Below are positions 38,407-47,626 of a stretch of DNA of 57,785 nucleotides, piece after piece. Made by a program: the position numbers and the translations under genes. Below the pieces are notes generated by a model. It searched no databases, was not told the DNA's origin, and worked only from the letters and a program-made list of their open reading frames with translations. The stretch's first letter is position 1, and every line of letters begins with the position of its first letter. This DNA comes from Mesorhizobium sp. (lineage in GTDB: Bacteria; Pseudomonadota; Alphaproteobacteria; Rhizobiales; Rhizobiaceae): assembly GCF_024509055.1 (NCBI RefSeq), contig NZ_JANINM010000096.1, positions 1 through 57,785 of the forward strand, written 5' to 3'.

Positions 38407-40704
38407 TTAGAAATAGCGGCGGCGCGAGCGGCTTTCGGTCAGCTCGCGCACCGCTTCGCGGAATTCACGCAGGCTGGCGCGGATCTCGTCGACCTGGCCC
38501 TGCTGGTCGACGTCGGAGACCGCGCGCGCATCAGCAACCGGCTGCTGGGCGAGCGGCGCCTGCCGGGCATCTGGCGCCGGTCGATCATAGGCGCGGCCAG
38601 AGGGCTGCGGGTCGCTTGCAGGCTGACCTCGTCCCTGCGGTGACTGGAAGGCCCGTGGCGGCGCGGCCGACATCGACGGCTCGCCCCAGCTCGCCGGCGG
38701 CATGGCCGCCCGGGCGTCAGGCACAACGCTTGGGACGGTGTCCGGCCTTCTGGTCACCGCGGTCCACAGATTGCGCAGCGAAGCGCCGATGAACCCGGCA
38801 CGTCCCGTCCGGTCGTCGTCATTGGACTGCCCCCTGCGAGGCGGCGCAATGGGCGCGGGCGGTGGTGGGGGGGCCTTGTGGGCCTTCTCCTCGACGATCG
38901 GCCGCTGTTCGTCGGCTCCACCACGCGAGCGGGAGTCAGCCGTTTCGCGCAGGCTGGCGTAGGCGCCACGCAGCGCGCCCAGGCCGATGCCGCCGAACAG
39001 GCCCGCCAACAGGCCGGCCAGCGCCATCACGGCACGCGACGGTCCCTTGGCCTCGAGCGGCGGATAGGCGTCCGAAATGACGCTGATGTTGGCGGTGTTG
39101 ATGTCCTTCTGCTCGCCGGTTTCCTTGGCGCGCAGCAGGAACTGCTCGTAGACGGACCGCTTTGCGGCCGCCTCGCGCTCCAGCTCGCGCAGCGAAACGA
39201 GGTTGTTGTTGACGTCGCCGCTTTGCACCTTGGCCTGCGCCAGACGCGAAGAAAGGTCCTGCTCGAGCTGGACCGAACGCTTCAGGTCGACCTGCAGCGA
39301 GGCGGCGATGCGCTGCAGTTCGGCGCCAATGCGTTCGCGCGCGCCGGCGAGCTGGGCGTTGAGCGCCTGTATCTCCGGATGGCGCGGGCCGAACTTGATC
39401 GCGGCGCGGTCGGCTTCCTGCTTCAGCTGGGCATATTGCGAGCGCAGCTCGCTCATGGTGTTGGAGCTGAGCTCCTCCGGCAAGGTGCCGCTGAGGACCG
39501 AATTGACGTCGAGCGAGCGCGCCGAGGCGGCGCGGGCGTTGAGCTCGAGCGTGCGGGCGCGCGCAACCGAAAGCTGCTCGTTGAGCTTGAGCATCTGGTC
39601 GTCGCTGATCAGGTGACCCTGCGCATCGACGAGATCGTGCGTCGCCCTGAAGTTCTCGACGTTCCGCTCGGCCGTCTCGACGCCCTTGCGCAATTCCTCG
39701 AGCCTGGCCGTGAGTTCGTCGGTGGCGCGACCGGCAGTCCTCTTCTGGATGTCGCTGGAGATATCCTTGAAGGCCGTGATCATGGCGTTGGCGATTTGCG
39801 CCGACTTCTTCGGATCCTGCGTGGTGGCGGAGACCGAGACGACGAAGGTCTTGCCGCCGCGCTCGACGTCGAGGCTCTTGGCCAGATTGCCCACGGTCAG
39901 CGCCTGCAGGCGGGCTTCGTCCGCGGAGCCCAGCGCGTCGTGACGCAACAGGACCGAGCGGATCAGCGACATGACGCCGAGGCCGCCGGAGCCTTGTCCA
40001 TTGAACTCCGCATCTTTGGTGAGATCGAGGTCGGCGACGACCTTTTCCAGGACCCTGCTCGAGGTGAGGATGCGGACCTGGTTCTCGACGATGGCGAGAG
40101 TCGCATCCGAGGCGACCACATTCTGCGTCAGATCGCGATCGGTGAGCTTGAGGTCGCGCGGGTCGACGATGACGTCGGTGGTGGCCTCGTATTTCTTGGG
40201 CGTCGACAGTGCGATGGCGACGCCGAGCACGGCGCCAAGGATCGTTGTCGACAGGATCAACGCCTTGGAACGGGTGATCCCGCGAACGACCTGCACCGGG
40301 TCGATCAGCGGTTTCCATTCCTGCGAATCGGAATCCCTGCCGGCAGGCGGCCGCCCCGCGAAGCGAGGTTCAATGGCGGCTTGAGGGCGATGATCCGGAA
40401 CACGGCCTTCATCTCGCCGCTCGACCGGTGCGTCGCTCCGGGTCCGTCCGGCTTCGGTTTCAACCGGATCCGGAGCAGGTTCGGGCATAGCGTAGCCGAA
40501 CTCGTCGGTATCAGCGGGGCTTGGATTCAACCGCCCTTCGCGCTCGGAGCGCGCGGCGCGATGGCGTGCGGCGGCGTCCTCACGCCAGGACGAGTTGACC
40601 CGGTCCCCGATCGAAACCGTGTTGTCCTCGCCACGGACGGCCTGGCCAAGCGCAAGCAACGAGCGCTCGCGCCTCCAGTCCTCACGGTTTTCCCTGTCGA
40701 CCAT
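38407..40704 (-). CDS. Wzz/GumC-type polysaccharide co-polymerase without kinase domain
   Basis: A 765-residue inner-membrane protein. A charged cytoplasmic N-terminus (about 1-145) precedes the first membrane segment (about 147-167), a Wzz domain, and a long periplasmic coiled-coil (about 320-530). The second membrane segment is near 550-575 (VMALAGLLAGLFGGIGLG). The C-terminal about 180 residues are Pro/Arg/Gln-rich and show no Walker motifs, so the tyrosine-kinase domain of ExoP/Wzc is missing and replaced by a disordered tail. It should set chain length in a Wzx/Wzy pathway together with the genes at 40906-47543. It is divergent from the flippase gene. Confidence 0.87.
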   Translation of the reverse strand: MVDRENREDWRRERSLLALGQAVRGEDNTVSIGDRVNSSWREDAAARHRAARSEREGRLNPSPADTDEFGYAMPEPAPDPVETEAGRTRSDAPVERRDEGRVPDHRPQAAIEPRFAGRPPAGRDSDSQEWKPLIDPVQVVRGITRSKALILSTTILGAVLGVAIALSTPKKYEATTDVIVDPRDLKLTDRDLTQNVVASDATLAIVENQVRILTSSRVLEKVVADLDLTKDAEFNGQGSGGLGVMSLIRSVLLRHDALGSADEARLQALTVGNLAKSLDVERGGKTFVVSVSATTQDPKKSAQIANAMITAFKDISSDIQKRTAGRATDELTARLEELRKGVETAERNVENFRATHDLVDAQGHLISDDQMLKLNEQLSVARARTLELNARAASARSLDVNSVLSGTLPEELSSNTMSELRSQYAQLKQEADRAAIKFGPRHPEIQALNAQLAGARERIGAELQRIAASLQVDLKRSVQLEQDLSSRLAQAKVQSGDVNNNLVSLRELEREAAAKRSVYEQFLLRAKETGEQKDINTANISVISDAYPPLEAKGPSRAVMALAGLLAGLFGGIGLGALRGAYASLRETADSRSRGGADEQRPIVEEKAHKAPPPPPAPIAPPRRGQSNDDDRTGRAGFIGASLRNLWTAVTRRPDTVPSVVPDARAAMPPASWGEPSMSAAPPRAFQSPQGRGQPASDPQPSGRAYDRPAPDARQAPLAQQPVADARAVSDVDQQGQVDEIRASLREFREAVRELTESRSRRRYF

Positions 40705-40905
40705 TGTGGTGGAGTTACTCTCTGGCGGCTTGGGGACGGCGGGGTGGCCAATCGTTAAGCCACGCTAAACAGGCATAGGAAATAAAAGGTTAATTTTGAG
40801 CTGGGCCAAGTCCAGTTTCTCGCCCTGATTGCAGCGTTTGCGCGGACATGAGCGAGGCCGCCAGAACGGCACGTTAAGCTTTCCCGCCTATGGTCCGGCC
40901 GACCT

Positions 40906-42201
40906 ATGACCCAGACCAGCGACATACCGCAAAGGCGGCCCCTCGCGCGGATCGGCCACTTTGTGGCCACGCGCCGGAAGCTGGTTTACGACTATTTCTC
41001 GGCCATCAGCGGCGCCGGCGGCCGGCTGGTGTTCTCGCTCGCCTATTTCGTCGCGCTGGCCAACACCTTGTCGATCGCCGAGTTCGGCATGTTCGCCACC
41101 GCGTCGGCGGCGGGCGTGATGCTGTCGCGCATACTCGCCTTCGGCTTCATCTCGGCGCTCTATCGAACCGCCACGATCCGCCCCAACCTGATCGGCACCT
41201 TCACCGCCGGGTTCCTGCTGCTCGGCGCCGCCTCGCTGCCGTTCCTCGCCGCCGCGTCCTACCTCGTCTACCTGGTCTTCTTCGCCGGCACCGTGCCGCT
41301 GCCGGTCTTCACCGCGGTCGTCTTCGCCGAAGCAATGCTGTGGCGGCCGGTCGAGGTCGTGCTGATCGTCAATAACGGTCTCGGCAAGTTCGGCCGCGCC
41401 GCGTTGCTGGCGATCCTGGCGACGGCGCTCAGGGCAGTCGGCGCCGTGCTGTTCATGTTTGCCGCACAGCACACCATCGGCGTCTGGTCGTGGTTCTACA
41501 TCGGCGCCAACGCCGCCTCGCTCATCGTCGCCTTCGTCTTCTTCTACCCCCGCCAGCGGCTCAGGCTGCGGATCGAGCTCTATTTGCGGCGGCTTGCCGA
41601 TTCCGTCTATGTCGCCGGATCGGAGGTGCTGTTCTATCTGCAGATGGAGTTCGACAAACTTCTGGTGCTGTCGATCGGCGGAGCCCATCTCGCCGGCATC
41701 TACGCCATCATCATGCGGCTGGTGGACCTTACCGCGATCCCGATCCGCACCTTCTCGATGATGCTTGTGCAGCGCATGATGCGAGCGCCCGAGCTGCTTT
41801 CGCGACTGATGGTCAAAAGCGGCATCGAGGGCGGCGTCTTCCTGGTCTCGACGCTGGCGCTGCTCTCGCTCGGCATCGTGCTGCACTTCTTCCCCAACGC
41901 GCTGGGCAGGAATGTCGCGGAGGCCGCCCCGCTGGTAGCCCTGGCGATCTGCGTGCCCGGCCTGCGCAATCTGGTGGAATACCAGGCCGAGCTCCTCTTC
42001 GCGCGCGGCCAGACGGCGGTGCGGGCGATCAATCTCGGCCTGCTCGCCGGCCTGAAGGCGGTGCTGCTCACCTATGCGCTGACGACGATTACCGACACGC
42101 CCAACCTGGTGCTGTCGCTCAACATCGTCTTCCTGCTGCTCTATCTCGCCTCGATGCTGCTGACCTATTCAGCGATGCGCCGGCCGGCGAAGGCTATCTG
42201 A
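40906..42201 (+). CDS. Wzx-type oligosaccharide flippase
   Basis: A 431-residue integral membrane protein with about twelve hydrophobic segments and conserved charged loops, as in the polysaccharide transporter (PST/MOP) family. The first segments start near residue 27 (YDYFSAISGAGGRLVFSLAY), and LQMEFDKLLVLSIGG in the middle is a typical segment 7 region with charged residues inside a helix. It is likely to move undecaprenyl-linked repeat units to the periplasm. It stands alone on the plus strand, convergent with the DUF6492 gene six bases away. Confidence 0.85.
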   Translation: MTQTSDIPQRRPLARIGHFVATRRKLVYDYFSAISGAGGRLVFSLAYFVALANTLSIAEFGMFATASAAGVMLSRILAFGFISALYRTATIRPNLIGTFTAGFLLLGAASLPFLAAASYLVYLVFFAGTVPLPVFTAVVFAEAMLWRPVEVVLIVNNGLGKFGRAALLAILATALRAVGAVLFMFAAQHTIGVWSWFYIGANAASLIVAFVFFYPRQRLRLRIELYLRRLADSVYVAGSEVLFYLQMEFDKLLVLSIGGAHLAGIYAIIMRLVDLTAIPIRTFSMMLVQRMMRAPELLSRLMVKSGIEGGVFLVSTLALLSLGIVLHFFPNALGRNVAEAAPLVALAICVPGLRNLVEYQAELLFARGQTAVRAINLGLLAGLKAVLLTYALTTITDTPNLVLSLNIVFLLLYLASMLLTYSAMRRPAKAI

Positions 42202-42207
42202 TTCCAA

Positions 42208-43128
42208 TCAGAAACCTATCAGGCGGCGGATGCGGCCGATGTCGGTGCCGATGAAGGATTGCATGCCGATCGCCACCTGCTCCGGCGCCATGGCGTCGAC
42301 AAAGCGGCGGAAGGCGTCGTCCGACAACGCCTCGCCATTCCAGTGGACGCGGCAGAACTCCTCGGAACTGTGGAAATGGCCGGCGCCGTCCAGCACGTCG
42401 TCGACGTAGCGGCCATAGATCATGCATTCGGAGAATTTGCGCGCCGAGCCGACGACGCTCACCCACTCGCGGCCATGCACCTTTTCAATCCGCTGGCACA
42501 TCGCATTGACGGTTTCCCGGCGCCAGGCGATCAAGGTCGAAATATAGTCATGGGTCGAAAGCCGGGCCCGGTCGATGCCGAGCGCCGCGCCGGCATTGCG
42601 GGACCAGACGCGGTGTTCGTCGTGACCATGATTGGCCAGGACACCATCACGCCTGAACAGCCGAACCTTGCCGTCGCGCCAGAAGGCGCCGGTGTCGAAC
42701 GCTTTCAGGAAGGCAACATCGGAATCGCAGAAAACGAGCACGTCCTCCGTCGCGCGGGCCGCAATCGCGATGCGGCGCAACTGCTGCACGTGCCAACCAC
42801 GCAGCGGCTGCGTCCGCAGGCTCAGCCAGATGCGGCGACGAAATCCGCTCAGCGGATCGTCGAAGACATGCAGCCAGCGCGGCAGCAGGTCTTGCTCGTC
42901 GACGATCGTGCGGCGGCTGCCTTCCAACTGGCGAAACTGCGCGACGTCACGATGCTCGACAAGGATGTAGTGTCGCGCCACGCCGGCCACATGACGATCC
43001 ATGGTCTCGCACAAAAGGCGGCAGCGCTCGAAGTCCGGCGCGTAGCTTGCGGTCACGATCGCGGCCGAGGGGGTGCGCGGCAACGGCTCGACCGCGGTGG
43101 CGGCATCCGGAACGAAGCGACTGTTCAA
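42208..43128 (-). CDS. DUF6492-type putative glycosyltransferase, TTG start
   Basis: A 306-residue protein resembling the DUF6492 family, which looks like GT-A glycosyltransferases. VTASYAPDFERC (about 24-35) and the metal-site candidate VFCDSDVAFLKAF (a DSD) support this. The start is TTG 43128: GGAGG lies seven bases upstream and the codon overlaps the stop of the WecG-like gene as TTGA. The frame continues further upstream but only antisense-like low-complexity sequence lies there. Donor and acceptor sugars are unknown. It is the last gene of the three-gene leftward glycosyltransferase set. Confidence 0.75.
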   Translation of the reverse strand: MNSRFVPDAATAVEPLPRTPSAAIVTASYAPDFERCRLLCETMDRHVAGVARHYILVEHRDVAQFRQLEGSRRTIVDEQDLLPRWLHVFDDPLSGFRRRIWLSLRTQPLRGWHVQQLRRIAIAARATEDVLVFCDSDVAFLKAFDTGAFWRDGKVRLFRRDGVLANHGHDEHRVWSRNAGAALGIDRARLSTHDYISTLIAWRRETVNAMCQRIEKVHGREWVSVVGSARKFSECMIYGRYVDDVLDGAGHFHSSEEFCRVHWNGEALSDDAFRRFVDAMAPEQVAIGMQSFIGTDIGRIRRLIGF

Positions 43129-43919
43129 CGGCGCGCCTCCGCCGCTTGAAGCCTGCCCGACAATTTTTGCTTCAGGACGCGCCACAGAAAGACCGGGTTG
43201 CCGACCACATAGCGACGCCAAAGCCGGCCAGGTTCGATCCACAGGCGATAGAGCCATTCCAGCCGCAGCCGGCGCATCCACAATGGCGCGCGTGGCACCG
43301 TGCCGCTCAGGAAATCGAGCAGTGCGCCGACCGCGATCGGCAGCGTGCAATGCCGGGCGTCGATATGGCGCGCGATCCACAACTCCTGGCGCGGCACGCC
43401 CATGGCGACGAGCAGCACGTCGGGCCGCAATTTCGCGATGCGCCCGACGATCTCCGGCTCCTGGGCGGCGGAGAAATAGCCGTCATGGACGACGACGAAA
43501 TTGTGCTGGCCGGCAAGCGCGGAAAGCTTGACCGACGCGGCCTCCGCGTTGACGCGCGTGGCGCCAAGCAGCGCCACCGTCAGCGGTCGCTTCGAAGCCT
43601 GGAGAAACGCCGGCACGAAGTCGGTGCCGTTGAGATTGTCCGGGAACGGCGCGCCATAGAGAAGCTTGGCGGCGATGTCGACGCCGACGCCGTCCGGCAG
43701 GATCAAAAAATCGTCGAGCGCTTCTGCAAAGACCGGATCGCCGTAGGCGATGTTGGCGTTGTGGGCGTTGAGGAAGCTGACCTTGGTGAAGCGCCGCTCG
43801 GCGACCAGCCTGGCAAGCAGCTCGATGGCGTCGTCCCAGCGGATCGCCAGCACTGGGATGCCGAGGATGGTCTTCAGCGTATCGAAACCGAAGGCGGCGC
43901 GGGCGGCATGCATGTTCAT
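43125..43919 (-). CDS. WecG/TagA/CpsF-family glycosyltransferase
   Basis: A 264-residue GT26 enzyme; WecG and TagA transfer N-acetylmannosamine-type sugars to undecaprenyl-linked GlcNAc. The family blocks are VSFLNAHNANIAYGDP (about 47-62), LPDGVGVDIA (with the catalytic-type Asp), VALLGAT and MGVPRQELWI. The end is basic and amphipathic, typical for membrane association. The ATG at 43919 overlaps the upstream glycosyltransferase stop in ATGA. It probably adds the second sugar of a repeat unit. Confidence 0.9.
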   Translation of the reverse strand: MNMHAARAAFGFDTLKTILGIPVLAIRWDDAIELLARLVAERRFTKVSFLNAHNANIAYGDPVFAEALDDFLILPDGVGVDIAAKLLYGAPFPDNLNGTDFVPAFLQASKRPLTVALLGATRVNAEAASVKLSALAGQHNFVVVHDGYFSAAQEPEIVGRIAKLRPDVLLVAMGVPRQELWIARHIDARHCTLPIAVGALLDFLSGTVPRAPLWMRRLRLEWLYRLWIEPGRLWRRYVVGNPVFLWRVLKQKLSGRLQAAEARR

Positions 43920-45088
43920 GCAGCAGCCTCCAACCCGACGGCGCCAAGCTTCTCCAGCCCGACTCCGATCGCGGCATCGAGCGCCTTGACCTGGCGGCGA
44001 TGGAAGGCACTGCCGTCAACGTCGCGGATATCGGACGCCGCCGCCTCCATTGCCGCGGCAAAGGCGGCGGGATCGTCCGCCACCACGCAGTTTTCCGGGC
44101 GGTAGCCTATGCCACGCAGCGAGCGGCTAGTGGCGACCGAAGGCAGGCCGAGCTCGAAGGTTTCGATGGTCTTCAGCTGCACGCCGCTGCCGGCAGTGCT
44201 GATCAGCGGAATGACCGCTGCGCCGCGTACGAAGGCCTGGGCGTCCGGCACCCTGCCGACGAATTCCACCCCGGGATGCGCGGATGTGACCCCCGACGGC
44301 ATGTTGCCGGCGATCCTGACTCGGAAATCGGGTCGCAGATGCGGCACGACCTTGGCGAGGAACCAGTCAAGGCCAATACGGTTCGGCTGCCAGGTCCAGG
44401 TACCAATCAATGCCGCGTCGCAGTCGATGCGGCGCGGGGCTTTGCTTGCCGACGGCTCGGCGCGGGTGATCAGCGGTAGCACCGCCGAGCGGTCGCTCGA
44501 GCCGACGCCAAGCGCCGCGCGATCCTCCTCGGCCAGGGTGAAGACAAACCGCGCGGCAGCGCAGAGGCGCTCTTCCATGGTCTTCAGCAGCCTGGCCTCG
44601 CGGCGGAACAGCCAGCGCTCGACGGCGCTGCCCGCGGCGGCCGCGTTTTCCTCGGCCGAGCGATGTTCCACATTGTGGGCGACGAAGATCGAAGGCCGGT
44701 CGCGGAACAGGTTCTCAAAGGCGCCGGCAAACTGGACGGAATTCAGCACATAGCCATCGAACGGGCCGGCATGCTCGATCGCCGCGCGGATGTCACTATC
44801 CGTGACGACGCGCAGCTTGACGGAGGAAAAGGTAAGGCCGGCAAGCACCGCCTTGCCTGCCCAGGCGAGCTTGCGCAGCGACGAGGCGCCTTCCGTGCGG
44901 ACGTCGACGGCGCCGAGCAGAACCGTGTTTTGTGGATCGACGGGCGCCTTGCCCGGCCAAATGAAGCCCATAACTGTCACGCGCGCGCCAGCGCGCCGCA
45001 ACGCGTCGATAATCGCCGCGTTGGCAATCTCGTAACCCGAGGCGAGAGCGCCATCGGGTACGATCGATGTGGCGAACAGCAGATGCAT
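43916..45088 (-). CDS. Glycosyltransferase, GT4-like
   Basis: A 390-residue GT-B enzyme. The N-terminal domain opens MHLLFATSIVPDGALASGYE, and the C-terminal domain has the donor-site pattern FVGRVPDAQAFVRGAAVIPL followed by SGVQLKTIETFELGLPSVAT, where the Glu residues are expected for GT4-type retaining enzymes. ATG 45088 follows TAGGTGAG; the frame is open 20 codons earlier without SD. It heads the leftward coupled trio and is divergent from the GT2 gene. Confidence 0.85.
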   Translation of the reverse strand: MHLLFATSIVPDGALASGYEIANAAIIDALRRAGARVTVMGFIWPGKAPVDPQNTVLLGAVDVRTEGASSLRKLAWAGKAVLAGLTFSSVKLRVVTDSDIRAAIEHAGPFDGYVLNSVQFAGAFENLFRDRPSIFVAHNVEHRSAEENAAAAGSAVERWLFRREARLLKTMEERLCAAARFVFTLAEEDRAALGVGSSDRSAVLPLITRAEPSASKAPRRIDCDAALIGTWTWQPNRIGLDWFLAKVVPHLRPDFRVRIAGNMPSGVTSAHPGVEFVGRVPDAQAFVRGAAVIPLISTAGSGVQLKTIETFELGLPSVATSRSLRGIGYRPENCVVADDPAAFAAAMEAAASDIRDVDGSAFHRRQVKALDAAIGVGLEKLGAVGLEAAA

Positions 45089-45192
45089 CTCACCTATCCA
45101 TTGGTGTAGCGGGTAGCAAAGCGCAGTGAAGTCTTGATTAAGTGGCACCGCCGGAGGCTGAAAGCCTCGCTTTCGCGGCGCCTGTGCGTGAA

Positions 45193-45216
45193 GGTGATTA
45201 ACGAAACGTTATCACC
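45193..45216. promoter_or_regulatory. Near-palindrome in a divergent promoter region
   Basis: GGTGAT-T-AACG and CGTT-ATCACC face each other around AA, differing by a single inserted base. It lies between the leftward GT4 gene and the rightward GT2 gene, 41 bases before the GT2 start. It could be an operator for the polysaccharide genes. The proposal rests on position and symmetry only. Confidence 0.4.
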
Positions 45217-45256
45217 GCGATGCTATCGAGGGGCAAACCCACGCGACTGGAAACGG

Positions 45257-46255
45257 ATGATCCCCTTGCCTTCGGACGCTTCGATATCGATCACGGGGCG
45301 GTCTCCCGGGCTCGCCGTCGAGGGCGTCGAGGCGGTCGTCACGGTGCCAACTTTCAAACGCCCCCGGCAGGTGCTGGAAACGCTGGCGTCGCTCAAGGCG
45401 CAGCGGACGGCGAGGCGTTTTGCCGTCATCGTCATGGAAAACGAAGCCGAGGCGCGCGAGGGCGCCAGGGCCGCGCTGCCGCTGTTCGAGCGCGGCGAGA
45501 TGCCGGGTCTTGTCATCATCGCGCATGAGCGCGGCAATTGCAGCGCCTACAATGCCGGCTGGCAGACGGCGATGCAGCAGTTTCCCAATTTCAAGCATCT
45601 GCTGGTCATCGACGACGACGAAATCGCCGAACCCGACTGGCTGGAGAGGATGTGCAAGGCAGCCGAGGCGCTCGGCGCCGACATCGTCGGCGGACCGCAA
45701 GTGCCGGTGTTCGCAGACGCGAGCCACGCCAGATGGGCAGAGCATCCGGTCTTTGCGCCGCCCTATCGGGAAACGGGCCGCGTGCCAGCGCTCTATTCGT
45801 CCGGCAACCTGCTGGTCGGCCGTAACGTGCTGACGGCTATGGGGCCGCCCTTCCTAGACCTCAGGTTCAACTTCATGGGCGGCGGCGACTCCGACTTCCT
45901 GAGCCGCGCCGCGCAGAAAGGTTTTGTGCTCGGCTGGTGCGCCGAGGCAAGAGTGAGCGAGACCGTTCCGGCACGGCGCGTCGAGGCCGATTGGATCCGC
46001 GCCCGCAGCCTGCGCAACGGGGTGATCTCGACACTCGTGGAAAAGAAGAAGCGCGCGGGAACGCCGTTTGCGGGCGCGAAAGTCTTCCTGAAGAGCCTCG
46101 CGCTGCTTGCCACCTCGCCGCTGCGCGGCGCTGTCCGGCTGGCGCGCACAGGGTCGCTGACAACTGGCCTCTACCCCGTTTATGTCGCGCTCGGCCGGGT
46201 GCTTGCCGAATTCGGATATGCCAATGAGCAGTACCGGCAGCCTGAGAAGAACTGA
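45257..46255 (+). CDS. Glycosyltransferase family 2
   Basis: A 332-residue GT-A enzyme. TVPTFKRPRQVLETLASL (about 29-46) is the nucleotide-sugar N-terminal motif. NCSAYNAGWQTAM is the second motif, and LLVIDDDEIAEPDW carries the metal-binding DDD. GGGDSDFLSRAAQKGF is the acceptor-side acidic motif. ATG 45257 follows GGAAACGG and gives the family N-terminus; the frame is open 41 codons upstream without support. It overlaps the polymerase gene start by 32 bases, so the two are coupled. Confidence 0.88.
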   Translation: MIPLPSDASISITGRSPGLAVEGVEAVVTVPTFKRPRQVLETLASLKAQRTARRFAVIVMENEAEAREGARAALPLFERGEMPGLVIIAHERGNCSAYNAGWQTAMQQFPNFKHLLVIDDDEIAEPDWLERMCKAAEALGADIVGGPQVPVFADASHARWAEHPVFAPPYRETGRVPALYSSGNLLVGRNVLTAMGPPFLDLRFNFMGGGDSDFLSRAAQKGFVLGWCAEARVSETVPARRVEADWIRARSLRNGVISTLVEKKKRAGTPFAGAKVFLKSLALLATSPLRGAVRLARTGSLTTGLYPVYVALGRVLAEFGYANEQYRQPEKN

Positions 46256-47543
46256 GCGCGCCCCGCTCAGCGCCGCCTTCACGCGCGAGGGCATTGCTAC
46301 GGCGATCGCCGCGCTGCTGTTCGCCACCATCATCGTATCGTTCCGGCCTTTCCAGCCCGCCGGCGCGGAGCTCACCGGCGACGGCGGCGACATCGTCAAC
46401 CAGCTCGGCTTCGGCTCGCTCGGCGCGGTTTCGGTCTTCTCGCTGCTTGCCTTCGCCGACCCGCGCGTGGTGCGCTCGCTGGTCAGTCCTTCCTGGGCGT
46501 TGATGCTGGGCTTCTTCTTTCTCTCTGTGGTGCTCGCGACCGATCCGCCAGCGGCAATGCGCGCGGCCTCCTTCACCATGATCGGCATTATCACCATGGC
46601 GACGATCCTGGTGCTGCCGCGCGATGCCGATTCCTTCGCGCGGGTCGTCATCTTCACCGCCGTCGTGGTGATCGGGCTCTCCTACATCGGCCTCATAGCC
46701 TTCCCGCACGAAGCGCTGCATACGGCCGACTCGCAGGAGCCGGAGCATGCGGGCCTGTGGCGCGGCGTCTTCACGCACAAGAACATCGCCGGACCAGTGA
46801 TGGCCTGCTTCAGCTTCGCCGGGCTTTACCTCTTCCGGCGCGGCCAGCGCTGGTGGGGCGCCGGCATCTTCTGCGCGGCGATGATCTTCATGCTGCACAC
46901 CGGCTCGAAGACAACCGCGGGACTTGTCCCGTTCTCAATCATGATCGTGGTGCTGCCAAGCCTCATCGGCATGCGGCTCGGCACGCCGATCCTGTTTTCG
47001 CTGGCCATCATCGCGACCGCGGTGGGCACGCTCGGCATCGTCTTTCTCCCGCCGGTGAAGCAACTGGCTGCTATCTATTTCCCGAACCTTACCTATACCG
47101 GACGCACGACGCTGTGGGAGTTCGCCGGCGAGATGCTGGCGAAGAAACCATGGACCGGCTACGGCTACGAAAGCTTCTGGGGAACGCCGCTGCTGCTCAA
47201 CCAGGACCAGCCGTTCGACCGGCCCTGGGACATCCGCACCATCGTGCACGGCCATGACGGCTATCTCGACATCGCCGTGCTGATGGGAATCCCCGCGCTC
47301 TGCGTCGCGGCCTATACCTTCCTCATCGCGCCGCTGCGCGACTACATGCGCATCCCGCCGCGCAAAGAGAACATCTTCCTCGGCGACTTCTTCATGATGG
47401 TGGTGCTGTTCACGGCTCTCAACGCCTTCCTCGAGAGCTTCTTCTTCCATCGCGGCGACCCGGTGTGGCTGTTCTTCGTGCTCGGCGTGCTTGGCCTGCG
47501 CCAGGTCTCGCTGCGGCCGATACCGGTCCGGCTCCCTCACTAA
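46224..47543 (+). CDS. O-antigen ligase/Wzy-type polymerase (ExoQ-like)
   Basis: A 439-residue membrane protein with about ten to twelve hydrophobic segments and one large periplasmic loop (about 275-350) carrying TGYGYESFWG and HGHDGYLDIAVLMG, the pattern of ExoQ/O-antigen ligase polymerases. The central GVFTHKNIAGPVM is a further family mark. It would join repeat units in the periplasm, with chain length set by the co-polymerase at 38407-40704. Start ATG 46224 (or 46218) lies inside the GT2 gene. No outer-membrane export protein or initiating phosphotransferase is nearby. Confidence 0.88.
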   Translation: MSSTGSLRRTERAPLSAAFTREGIATAIAALLFATIIVSFRPFQPAGAELTGDGGDIVNQLGFGSLGAVSVFSLLAFADPRVVRSLVSPSWALMLGFFFLSVVLATDPPAAMRAASFTMIGIITMATILVLPRDADSFARVVIFTAVVVIGLSYIGLIAFPHEALHTADSQEPEHAGLWRGVFTHKNIAGPVMACFSFAGLYLFRRGQRWWGAGIFCAAMIFMLHTGSKTTAGLVPFSIMIVVLPSLIGMRLGTPILFSLAIIATAVGTLGIVFLPPVKQLAAIYFPNLTYTGRTTLWEFAGEMLAKKPWTGYGYESFWGTPLLLNQDQPFDRPWDIRTIVHGHDGYLDIAVLMGIPALCVAAYTFLIAPLRDYMRIPPRKENIFLGDFFMMVVLFTALNAFLESFFFHRGDPVWLFFVLGVLGLRQVSLRPIPVRLPH

Positions 47544-47626
47544 CCGCTGGCCAATCGATCTTCCGCGAGCTGGCCTTTCCCGGCGCCGCGCGAGCGGTTA
47601 AGGAGAACCATCTTCGGGAGGCCTCC

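Noticed and set aside
38878..40758. 626-codon plus-strand frame antisense to the co-polymerase gene
   Set aside because: It is a GC-rich mirror frame without motifs or a start signal; the opposite strand has a clear Wzz-type protein.
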